Source of the DNA: Chthonomonas calidirosea T49
Lineage (GTDB): Bacteria > Armatimonadota > Chthonomonadetes > Chthonomonadales > Chthonomonadaceae
DNA length: 64,000 nucleotides
Assembly (NCBI RefSeq): GCF_000427095.1
Contig: NC_021487.1
Location: 3,023,241 to 3,087,240 of the forward strand
Reading direction: 5' to 3'
Below, piece after piece: positions 43,739 to 52,287 of this stretch. The notes under the pieces are model-generated. The model searched no databases. It saw only the letters and a list, made by a program, of their open reading frames with translations, and was not told the origin of the DNA. The first letter of the stretch is position 1. Each line of letters opens with the position of its first letter. A program made the position numbers and the translations under genes.

Positions 43739-46700
43739 ATGTGTCCAGAATTAGGAGGTAGACTAGCATTGAAGCGCGCTCGTAGCCGTTTTTATGGCCT
43801 TCATCTGCTTCTGTTCGTCCTGATAGTGGCCTTGTATCCGTTGAATGCACAAGCCCAAAGCCGGGCGCGTAGCCCAAAAAGTACGAGACCACAAGATATC
43901 CTACAGTCGCTTCGCTCTGTGGGGCCACGACCTCCTCATGTGTTCTATCCGCCGAACATGTCGAAACTTCCCGATTGGGTTCTGAAAACACGCTGGACAG
44001 GCGAGGGCCGAGCGCCTGGTGATCAAAATGTGGTAAGACAGACCATCCTGCTTACGAAAGCCAATCCCAATCTTCCTTTCTCTAATGTGCCAGCTACCTC
44101 CTCAAACGAACACCCTTTCTGGACCTCAGATGAAAAGTATATCTACTTCGATAGCAACCGAAATAGTAGTACCGACTCGACCCCAAATGCCACCAATACC
44201 TACAACATCTTTCGTATGTTTCCTGATGGCACCGGGGTAACCCAGGTGATACCAGCAAATATCAACCAAATTGAGCCTGCTGTTTCCAGGGATGGAAGTC
44301 AGCTCGCTTTTGTTGGTGGAGGTACTTTTGTATCGGGGGCGGGCACCGCACATCCGGTAACCACGGGTTTCAACCTTTATCTTTATAATCTGAACCAGGG
44401 TGGGGCCGCAACCCCGGTTACGAACACAACCGCCGGTTTTACTTTTGCAGATGTTCGCCATCCTACTTGGTCACCGGGGGGCGATGCGATCGCCTTCGCG
44501 GGACAGCTGCAAGGTCAAAATGTCTACCATATCTTCCTTTACACTTTGGCAAATGGGGTGATAACGCAGTTAACCACGGGCGCCTCAAACGATACGAGCC
44601 CCGCATGGTCGCCAGATGGGCACTTTATTGCTTTTTCCACAAATGCTTCCGGCTTTGCATCAGGCGCCGCTCCAGTAGTTGCCGCCGGTACGGTAAGCAA
44701 CTACGATATTTGGGTTATCACGACGAACCTCAACGCTCTTCAGGCTACCCGCATTACCAATTTTGCAGTAGGAGGGCAACAAAGCAATAACTATAACCCA
44801 GCCTGGAGTTCTCTTAATATTGATCCCCTTGGTATAATCCCAATCCAGCCAAATCCTTCGAATAATGGGTTGACTCAATCGGAGCTCATGATCGCTTTTG
44901 CTAGCGATCGCGAAGATACGAATAACGACGGTATTGCGAATGCGATCAATCCAAACCATTCTACCGATATCTACTGGGTGCAGACGCCGGAACAGTCGCC
45001 TTCGACGGGCGTTTTTACGATAGCTGGAGAGAGCAGCGGCAATCCTGCTCATAAGCTACAAACGAGCCAGCCGGATACCGCAATGGACCCCAGTGAGCCA
45101 AGTTATAATTTTGATAAATCCCATGTTTCCAATGAGGATTTCCCAACATGGCCACAGTATAAAAACTCATATCGTATCGTGTTCCAAAGCGATCGAGGTG
45201 GAACCTTAGAGATTTGGGGTTCCACGATCATAGATATAGATGCCCCGGCGCTTCTGAAGTACGATGCTTCGACCAACGAGATAGTGCACCTCGAAAAAGA
45301 GGTCGGAACGCATACAGGTATCTCACAAAGGCAGTTTAATCCTGGGGATACGGTGCGTATTTGTGTGCGGGCTGTTGATTACGAGAGTGGGGTGAACTCT
45401 GTTTATGTACAGATCAAATGCCCTAACGCCATGCAACAAAGTCCGGACAATGTGGAGCATCGTATCTTTAATATCGGTGGTGGAGCTGTAGGGGGATCTG
45501 GGACAAGTGTACAGTCCATTTTTAATGCGGGTAGTGGCGGTTTCCCGATTGAAGAGGACTACCAGGCGGTTAACGCAAATGGCCCCATGACGGGTGGGGT
45601 ACCTCAATTCCGTCCTTTCAACACCCCTAATCTCTACACTCCAGGAGTTGACGACCTTGATGCCTTTAGCGGTGCCGCGCATCCACCCGATCGATTCTGG
45701 CTGCAACTCTATGATGATGGGCCGACAACTCAAGGGGGGCATGAACCTCCTGGTGAGGTGGCTGGAGATGGCGTTTACACGGCGGACTGGACAACCCCTG
45801 TTAACTTCCCAAGTGACTGGGTGATTGACGTTATCATCTACAACAACGCAGTAGATCCCTTTAACCCGCAAAAGCGGTCTGATTGGCGCATCTATGACAA
45901 TGTATGGGGCTTTACCACTCAGCCTTTCCAAGCTCTTCACAATGTGCTCTATGTAGATGACTACGATAGCGGGCAAAAGTTCTTCTCCAACCGGTTTGGA
46001 TCAGGCAACTTCCAAGCGAGCAACACAGCAGGCTTCAACGGTATTCCTACGGAAAGTTATATGACTGAGTTTACTCCAGCGCTTTTCCCAGATACCTACC
46101 AGGCAGGAACAGGCCAACCGTCTCCACTCTTAGATTTTATGAACACTCTTGGTCCTCAATCCTATGGAGCTAATGTAGGAGATGGCGCATATTACGACCC
46201 ACTCGATGACGATGGCTCTGGGGTACCCCCAACACAAAGCTATGATATTTGGCGTATTCAGTGTCGCGGGCCTATACCCCAATCCGTGCTCAACGCCTAT
46301 CTGCCTTACTATGAGAACATTCCGCCAGATCCGTCCAATAAGAATTTACCGACAAAAGTTCTTGTGGCAGAAAAGTGTGTGCTCTGGCATTCGCCCTATT
46401 CTGGGGATCTGTTCGTAGGGCCAGGTACCATCCTCGATCAACAGACTCAGACGATGCTGGCCAACTTTGTGCAAGCCGGTGGAAGACTGTTTATCAATGG
46501 GCAAGATATCGCCTGGGGGCTTACACTAGGTGGTACGCAGCAAAACTCGTTCCTATCCAATGTGCTCTACTGCAACTACGTTGCAGATGCAGCAAATACC
46601 GATCAGATCAATCTTCAAGGGGCACGCGGCTCTGCTCCAATCGCCTGGGAGACTTGGTATGGCGGAATACACCGCTATCCACCCTATCCGCCAATGGATA

Positions 46701-49633
46701 CGCCAAACAATCCTCCAGGAAATAACAGCCCTATTTATATCGGGCCCATACTCAACCAAGCCTATACCGCGGCTGCCCATGATACTTGGGACGACACGAC
46801 AGTGCCTGTACTGATTGGCTTTAACGACGTCGTGACGTTTAATCCGCCCAGCACCGTACAGTCAGGCGTTGATGGAGTTTATAGCAACGGCGCAGGTCCA
46901 GCGATTATGTGGTATGCCAACCCCACCACAGGGGGACGTGTGGTCTATTCACCCTTTGGATGGGAAGGCATCGTTCCGAAGACGATTGCGCTGCAGGGTA
47001 CGCCAACTCCTTACCTGTGCATTAATCTACGCATGGAGCTTATTCACAATGTGCTCGACTTTTTGCGCACAGGCTATATCTACGGTTCCGTGCGTGCATA
47101 CAACGGGGGAGCCGCTGTACCACTGGCTAATGTGCTGGTTCGGGCTTTTGATGCACAAGGTAACGAAGTTTCGACGGCTCTGACTCAAGCAGATGGCTCC
47201 TATATTCTTCGGGGGCTTTATCCGAATGGCATCTACGCGCTAGATGCCATTGCACCAGGCTATGTCACACAGCATGCAACGGGTATTGAGTTTCATGGAG
47301 GTTATGGTGTTCGTAACGACTTCTTCATGAGCCAAGCCCAGCCCGGCGTGATCTCGGGTAAAATCACCGATGCCGTCACGGGACTACCTGTTCCGAATAT
47401 TACAGTTGAGGCACTCGATATCTCCGGTGCCGCACCGGCAAACACCTTCTTTACCGGCGTGTCGGCTCCTGACGGCACCTACTTCATTAAAAATGTGCCA
47501 GCGAGCTCCTACGAGGTATTTCCGATTTTGCCGGCTCAAGGCTATGTATCGAGCAATCCGGCCAACTACGGCGCACCTCCCGGTCAGCCGGTTGTGGTGG
47601 CTCCGAGCCAAACCGTTAGCGGCAAAGATTTTCAGTTGATCCAGGCTCCCGGCACCATCACTGGCAAGGTAGACATCGCGGACGCCAACGGAAACGACAC
47701 CGGTCAGCCTTTGCCTGGTGCGACCATTACGGCAACATCAACCTCCAATTCACAGACACAGTTTGTTTCTGCACCGCCTACCGGTGGCTCGCAGAGCGAC
47801 GGAACCTTTACTATTCCCAATGTGTCACCTGGGCAGTATTCGGTTACCGCAACCGCTCCAGGCTATAATCTCGTTAAAAGCGTTACCGTAACGGTAACTA
47901 CGCAGCAGACGACCTCTGGGGTTTTGCTGCTCATGTCGCCGGTACCACCAGGAAGCATCTCTGGATTGGTCGCTACCTCCCTAGGTATTCCAGTGGGTGG
48001 TGCCACCATTACGGTAACAAACAGCGCAGGCACAGTTGTTGCAACGGGAACTTCCGGTGCGGTTCAAACCACCACGATTAACGGACAAACCTACACTTAC
48101 AACTATAAGATTACAAATGTTCCAGCGGGCGCCACGGTAACCGTGTCGGCAAGTAAAGCTGGCTATACGACGAAGACGTCCGCTCAAACCGTGACGGTTA
48201 CCTCGAACCAAGAGACCCAAAACGTCAACTTCACGCTCGATCCGTTGGCGGCTTTTGGGTCAAATCTCGCTCTAGTTTCCTCTCCTTACTACTTCACCAC
48301 GGATGGGAACCCGGCTAGCCCGCCGTTGGATGTGGCAACGTTACTGGGAGTGCCCTCTTCCGACGTCAGCAGCGGGGCCTTCCAATTCACTTACTGGAAC
48401 GCTTCCACCCAATCTTATGTAAACTATCCGACGCCGCCGGCAAATGCTTTCCGGCTTGGCCTCGGCTACTTCCTGCGTGATACCGACACGGCTACCGTGA
48501 TGGCCATTACGAATCCAAACGGAATTACGGCTCCAAAGGATGCCAACGGTAACTTTCTGCCCTTCAACATTCCGCTGCAGCAGGGCTGGAATATGATCGG
48601 GGATCCTTTCACCTCCTCGGTCAACTTCAACGGCCTTCAGGTACAGCTCCAAAACGGTACCCTTATTAACGTAACGGCCGCTCAGGCCGGCCCGAACCCA
48701 GTGCTGGGGGCTGCCCTGTGGACTTATCAGAATGGGAACTACGCGGTCGTCTATACGCTAGACCCATTCCGCGGCTACTGGCTCTACGCTTTTCAGCCCT
48801 GCACGCTCGTTGTGACACCAAGTGCTCAGCAAGGGCGTGGAGCCTTCTCGGCAGCAGGACGCGCTTTGGAGTTCACTTCCGGTGGAAATGGGAACTGGAA
48901 ACTCGACATTGTGGCAGCCACCGATCAATCGAATTCAAAAGCGACAATAGGGGTTTGTAATGGGGCAACCGATCAGTACGATCGTTACAAGATGTTAACG
49001 CCACCAGCTCTCGGCAGAAATGCCGTAGTGCTTGGCATCGATCATAGCGATTGGGGCCGACAAGCAGGGCTGTACAGTGTGGACGTGCGCTCTGCAGCTG
49101 CAACGACATGGAAGTTCGTGCTTCAGGCAAATACCGGTGGGCAACCCGTTACGCTCACGTGGCCAAACCTCGCTATGGCGGGTAAGCACGACTTTATCTT
49201 CACCGATCTCGATAATGGCACCAGCTTTGAACTACACGATCGCTCAAGTTACACTGTTACCATCGGACAGGGGACGACAACGCATCATTTCGAGATAGAT
49301 GTCCTCCGTGCAACACGCAGTCCCTTGCAGATACTGAACGTGACGGCTCTGATGAATACCAATAGGGCTACAGGACAGTCCGACTCGGCGACGATCAGCT
49401 ATACCCTGACCACTGCCGCTAAGATGGTTGTACGAATCTTAAATAACGGCCGTGTGGTGCGCACCTTAGAGGCGAACACAACACGAGCGGCAGGGACAAA
49501 TCAGGTTGTTTGGGATCTGAAGTCGGATAGTGGTATTCGCGTGCCGACGGGGGTCTATCAAGCCCAGGTCATTGCCACGGATGCCAATGGACATCAGGTT
49601 CCACGGGTGGTGCCCTTGGTGATCACACGGTAA
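43739..49633 (+). CDS. giant exported PD40/TolB-propeller, Ig-like and FlgD-like tail protein
   Basis: A 1964-residue exported protein. After a signal peptide (hydrophobic stretch then NAQAQS), residues about 120-500 hold TolB/PD40 beta-propeller blades (HPFWTSDEKYIYFDSNRN, SPAWSPDGHFIAFSTN). About 720-1100 include a GATase/ThuA-like domain (VQAGGRLFINGQDIAW). About 1110-1500 hold four carboxypeptidase-regulatory-like sandwiches. From about 1505 the C-terminal module shared with two later genes begins: GWNMIGDPF, then NWKLDIVAATD, then a FlgD-like Ig domain ending VPLVITR. Starts are ambiguous: ATG 43739 has AAAAGGAAG 8 bases before it, and TTG 43769 has AGGAGG and gives a cleaner signal peptide. 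It is probably a cell-surface or secreted structural protein. Confidence 0.85.
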   Translation: MCPELGGRLALKRARSRFYGLHLLLFVLIVALYPLNAQAQSRARSPKSTRPQDILQSLRSVGPRPPHVFYPPNMSKLPDWVLKTRWTGEGRAPGDQNVVRQTILLTKANPNLPFSNVPATSSNEHPFWTSDEKYIYFDSNRNSSTDSTPNATNTYNIFRMFPDGTGVTQVIPANINQIEPAVSRDGSQLAFVGGGTFVSGAGTAHPVTTGFNLYLYNLNQGGAATPVTNTTAGFTFADVRHPTWSPGGDAIAFAGQLQGQNVYHIFLYTLANGVITQLTTGASNDTSPAWSPDGHFIAFSTNASGFASGAAPVVAAGTVSNYDIWVITTNLNALQATRITNFAVGGQQSNNYNPAWSSLNIDPLGIIPIQPNPSNNGLTQSELMIAFASDREDTNNDGIANAINPNHSTDIYWVQTPEQSPSTGVFTIAGESSGNPAHKLQTSQPDTAMDPSEPSYNFDKSHVSNEDFPTWPQYKNSYRIVFQSDRGGTLEIWGSTIIDIDAPALLKYDASTNEIVHLEKEVGTHTGISQRQFNPGDTVRICVRAVDYESGVNSVYVQIKCPNAMQQSPDNVEHRIFNIGGGAVGGSGTSVQSIFNAGSGGFPIEEDYQAVNANGPMTGGVPQFRPFNTPNLYTPGVDDLDAFSGAAHPPDRFWLQLYDDGPTTQGGHEPPGEVAGDGVYTADWTTPVNFPSDWVIDVIIYNNAVDPFNPQKRSDWRIYDNVWGFTTQPFQALHNVLYVDDYDSGQKFFSNRFGSGNFQASNTAGFNGIPTESYMTEFTPALFPDTYQAGTGQPSPLLDFMNTLGPQSYGANVGDGAYYDPLDDDGSGVPPTQSYDIWRIQCRGPIPQSVLNAYLPYYENIPPDPSNKNLPTKVLVAEKCVLWHSPYSGDLFVGPGTILDQQTQTMLANFVQAGGRLFINGQDIAWGLTLGGTQQNSFLSNVLYCNYVADAANTDQINLQGARGSAPIAWETWYGGIHRYPPYPPMDTPNNPPGNNSPIYIGPILNQAYTAAAHDTWDDTTVPVLIGFNDVVTFNPPSTVQSGVDGVYSNGAGPAIMWYANPTTGGRVVYSPFGWEGIVPKTIALQGTPTPYLCINLRMELIHNVLDFLRTGYIYGSVRAYNGGAAVPLANVLVRAFDAQGNEVSTALTQADGSYILRGLYPNGIYALDAIAPGYVTQHATGIEFHGGYGVRNDFFMSQAQPGVISGKITDAVTGLPVPNITVEALDISGAAPANTFFTGVSAPDGTYFIKNVPASSYEVFPILPAQGYVSSNPANYGAPPGQPVVVAPSQTVSGKDFQLIQAPGTITGKVDIADANGNDTGQPLPGATITATSTSNSQTQFVSAPPTGGSQSDGTFTIPNVSPGQYSVTATAPGYNLVKSVTVTVTTQQTTSGVLLLMSPVPPGSISGLVATSLGIPVGGATITVTNSAGTVVATGTSGAVQTTTINGQTYTYNYKITNVPAGATVTVSASKAGYTTKTSAQTVTVTSNQETQNVNFTLDPLAAFGSNLALVSSPYYFTTDGNPASPPLDVATLLGVPSSDVSSGAFQFTYWNASTQSYVNYPTPPANAFRLGLGYFLRDTDTATVMAITNPNGITAPKDANGNFLPFNIPLQQGWNMIGDPFTSSVNFNGLQVQLQNGTLINVTAAQAGPNPVLGAALWTYQNGNYAVVYTLDPFRGYWLYAFQPCTLVVTPSAQQGRGAFSAAGRALEFTSGGNGNWKLDIVAATDQSNSKATIGVCNGATDQYDRYKMLTPPALGRNAVVLGIDHSDWGRQAGLYSVDVRSAAATTWKFVLQANTGGQPVTLTWPNLAMAGKHDFIFTDLDNGTSFELHDRSSYTVTIGQGTTTHHFEIDVLRATRSPLQILNVTALMNTNRATGQSDSATISYTLTTAAKMVVRILNNGRVVRTLEANTTRAAGTNQVVWDLKSDSGIRVPTGVYQAQVIATDANGHQVPRVVPLVITR

Positions 49634-49651
49634 AGGTTTAGGAGATACTTT

Positions 49652-52078
49652 ATGTATAGGGGTCTCGATCGACCGCTACAAAGCGGGCAACTCGAAGAAG
49701 GAGATAAAAGGGTGAACGCTTTTGGCAGAAATATTCTATCTCGCATCGGCACATGGCTGTTCGCAACGGCTTTTCTAGGAGCCGGCTTGCTGGGAGCCGT
49801 GAAAGCGCACGCGCAAACGCAGCAACTGCGTGTAATGGTAGGCGACTTTGTGGACGAGCGTGCCCATTCCGCCGGTAGTCAGCTCGCCATCGCTGCCAAG
49901 AAAGACATGTATAACGAACTGGTCAGCGTAGGAGCCTCTAAGTTCGCTCCGATAGATCCAGACGAGCTAATGGCACAGGCGAAATCTTTAACGCCACCGC
50001 TTCCCACGCCGAGCGACCCCTACGGCCCGTACGGTTACAGTCTTTTTGACTACACGCGACTTGGGGAAGCCGTGGGCGCATCCGCTGTCTTGTCCGGGCG
50101 TGTTCTCGTAACAAGTGGAGCGGGAGCCTCGGGAAAACTGGTGCTTGAGGCCACGCTAACCAACCTTGTTGCGCAAGCACCGATTAATGGGGCTCAAGTA
50201 GAGGTGGCAATAGCAAATGAGCCCGGCGAAAACGCCGGCTCTCAGGAGGCCGTTCTAAAGGCGGTGGACGATGCAGCCCTCTCAGCGGTCACACAGATGG
50301 TCGCAAGACAACTGCTTACAGCTACCGTGCTGCAGATCAGTCGTGGGCTTGTGGTGATCAATAAGGGAACGCGCGATGGCTTCCACGATGGCGATGATAT
50401 CGCCGTGTTGCGGGAGCTGGCCGGTGGGCGCCTTGTAAAGGTAGGAGTTATCCGTATTATGCGCGCCTATGCGGATAATTCAGAGTGCGAAATTCGTGAA
50501 AATACCGGTGGCATCAGTCCCGAAGATATCGGATTAGTACTCTATCGTCCGCAATATGTGTATACCCTAACAGGTGGCAAAAGCATTAATCGGGTGAATA
50601 CCCGTATTAATCTCAGCGCCATTGGCAGCACGTTGGCCGCCTTGGGTCTAGGGGTTCTGCTTGTATCGGCTTCGAAAGGAGGACAGGCGACCACGACCAA
50701 TGTAGTGGCTGAAGCCACCTCGCTAAATGGAGCGCCAGAGGTTCGCGTTACCTGGGGCGATAATATCTTTGGTCAAGCCGGGGTCCTGCAATATCATGTT
50801 TACCGCCTGCCAGATTTCCCACCAGGCTCTCCAGGGATATCCACAAACAACGGGAATGGTAACGGTACAGGTACTGGTGGTGGCACAGGGACCGGTGGTG
50901 GAACAGGTACTGGTGGCACAGGTACCGGAGTTGTTGCTGCTTCAGGTGTTCCTGTGGCGGTCGTGCCTCCCTCTTCGCATGTCTACCTTGATCAGCCCAC
51001 ACCTTTCGATAGCTATGCAACTATTGGGGGGTTCATGACAGGCTTTAACGGCTCTGCCGCAACAGGTAGTTTAACAAGTGGAACTACTGGTACAGGCACT
51101 GGCACAGGTACATCTACAAGCGGAGGATGTGGCTTCACAAGCATCAGCGGCTTTCTAGATACAGGCTTTACACCGGGTAAGTCCTACCAATATGAGGTGA
51201 CTGCTATTCTGGCTCGCCAACAACCTATTGTTAGCAGTGGTGGCAATACGGGGGGAGTTGGAGGAATTGGTACTGGCACCGGTGGAATCGGTACGGGTAC
51301 CGGCGGAATTGGTACAGGTACTGGTATTGGAACAGGTACTGGTATTGGAACAGGTACCGGTATTGGTAATGGAACTGGTACCGGCACAGGGACTGGTTCC
51401 AATGTGCTCTGCATCGAGACGGACCCCGTGCCGTCCAACTTTGCGACGCCCATCACCCCTGTCAATCCCACAGCGCCAGCTGCGGGTGCCTCTGTAGATA
51501 TTCGCTCGTTTAACCCCACGTGGACGAGCCGGGTAGGTGCCGACCTCTTCGTAGTGGAAGTGTCTACCGATCGCACCTTTAAGAACCCAAAAATCATCTA
51601 CCAGGTACAGGTCTTCTCAACGGCACCTACCCAGGATGGCGTTGCACAAACGTTGCCCGCGCCAGTGGACCTTACCAAAGCGCCCCAACTGCTGGCTGAC
51701 CCAACGTTTGCGGCCTTTGTGAGCGGTTCCGGAGGTTCGGGAAGCACTCCAACCACGCCTACGCTCTACTACCGGATCGGCGCACGGCACGATGAGGATA
51801 TCCCAGGCCCTGTGAACTGGATCAGTCAGGCTGCTAATGATCCCAACCGTAATTTCCGCTTTGTCTACAGCGATCCCGTTCAGTTCACTCCCACCCCGCT
51901 GCCGCCACCGCCTCCAGGCAAAAAGGCGAGCTTGGCTGCTGCTGTGCTGAACGCAAATGGCAGCCGGGCGGCCGTGTTACATCCGGTGATGCCTCGATCG
52001 GTGGGTATTATCCCGGGTGTAAGCCATCCGACGACACCTCAACAGGTGCTAAACGGGCGAGGGCGTGAACGGCACTAA
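49652..52078 (+). CDS. exported CsgG/FlgT-like protein with Gly-Thr repeat linkers
   Basis: A 808-residue protein. The signal peptide ends KAHAQ. About 50-210 resemble a CsgG/TolB-N-type domain (RVMVGDFVDERAHS, LGEAVGASAVLSGRVLV). About 230-300 resemble the FlgT C-terminal type (GLVVINKGTRDGFHDGDDIAVL). A hydrophobic helix lies near 322-345 (AIGSTLAALGLGVLLVSAS), then fibronectin-like segments broken by three Gly-Thr-rich linkers. It lacks the C-terminal module of its neighbours. CsgG-like folds often form outer-membrane export parts, so an envelope role in this cluster is plausible. Starts at ATG 49652 (AGGAG, 7 bases) and GTG 49712 (GAAGGAG) are both good. Confidence 0.7.
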   Translation: MYRGLDRPLQSGQLEEGDKRVNAFGRNILSRIGTWLFATAFLGAGLLGAVKAHAQTQQLRVMVGDFVDERAHSAGSQLAIAAKKDMYNELVSVGASKFAPIDPDELMAQAKSLTPPLPTPSDPYGPYGYSLFDYTRLGEAVGASAVLSGRVLVTSGAGASGKLVLEATLTNLVAQAPINGAQVEVAIANEPGENAGSQEAVLKAVDDAALSAVTQMVARQLLTATVLQISRGLVVINKGTRDGFHDGDDIAVLRELAGGRLVKVGVIRIMRAYADNSECEIRENTGGISPEDIGLVLYRPQYVYTLTGGKSINRVNTRINLSAIGSTLAALGLGVLLVSASKGGQATTTNVVAEATSLNGAPEVRVTWGDNIFGQAGVLQYHVYRLPDFPPGSPGISTNNGNGNGTGTGGGTGTGGGTGTGGTGTGVVAASGVPVAVVPPSSHVYLDQPTPFDSYATIGGFMTGFNGSAATGSLTSGTTGTGTGTGTSTSGGCGFTSISGFLDTGFTPGKSYQYEVTAILARQQPIVSSGGNTGGVGGIGTGTGGIGTGTGGIGTGTGIGTGTGIGTGTGIGNGTGTGTGTGSNVLCIETDPVPSNFATPITPVNPTAPAAGASVDIRSFNPTWTSRVGADLFVVEVSTDRTFKNPKIIYQVQVFSTAPTQDGVAQTLPAPVDLTKAPQLLADPTFAAFVSGSGGSGSTPTTPTLYYRIGARHDEDIPGPVNWISQAANDPNRNFRFVYSDPVQFTPTPLPPPPPGKKASLAAAVLNANGSRAAVLHPVMPRSVGIIPGVSHPTTPQQVLNGRGRERH
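50851..50928 (+). repeat. Gly-Thr coding low-complexity repeat 1
   Basis: Repeated GGTACAGGT/GGTGGCACA units encode alternating Gly and Thr as a flexible linker. Third-base variation shows selection on protein rather than recent DNA slippage. Confidence 0.85.
51267..51399 (+). repeat. Gly-Thr/Ile coding tandem repeat
   Basis: Short units encoding GTGTGI or GTGTGG repeat for about 130 bases. An 18-base unit (GGAACAGGTACTGGTATT) is nearly identical in three tandem copies, so copy number may vary. A shorter stretch of the same kind lies at about 51076-51118. Confidence 0.85.
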
Positions 52079-52088
52079 AATGCCGTCA

Positions 52089-52128
52089 GGAGAGATAGAG
52101 GCTCTGCAGGCAAATCCTCTATCTCTCC
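52089..52128 (+). terminator. 13-bp hairpin after CsgG-like gene, no T-tract
   Basis: GGAGAGATAGAGG (52089-52101) pairs perfectly with CCTCTATCTCTCC (52116-52128) around a 14-base loop. It starts about 10 bases after the stop codon. The tail AGCGGAC lacks Ts, so it may stabilise mRNA or pause rather than terminate. Confidence 0.6.
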
Positions 52129-52287
52129 AGCGGACAATCTATGTCAGGATATAGATATAGGTAAAAGCCAAACAGTGTGCTGCCTTTATAGGCTTTATCG
52201 GCGCTCCACGCCAACTCTGCGCTACCCCTCCTATCGTGGGTGGCGGGGCAGTGTCAACGACAACCGTCTGAACAAGGAGTTTGGGCT

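Noticed and set aside
51267-51399. Possible CRISPR array
   Set aside because: The repeats are contiguous with no unique spacers and are in frame as Gly-Thr codons.
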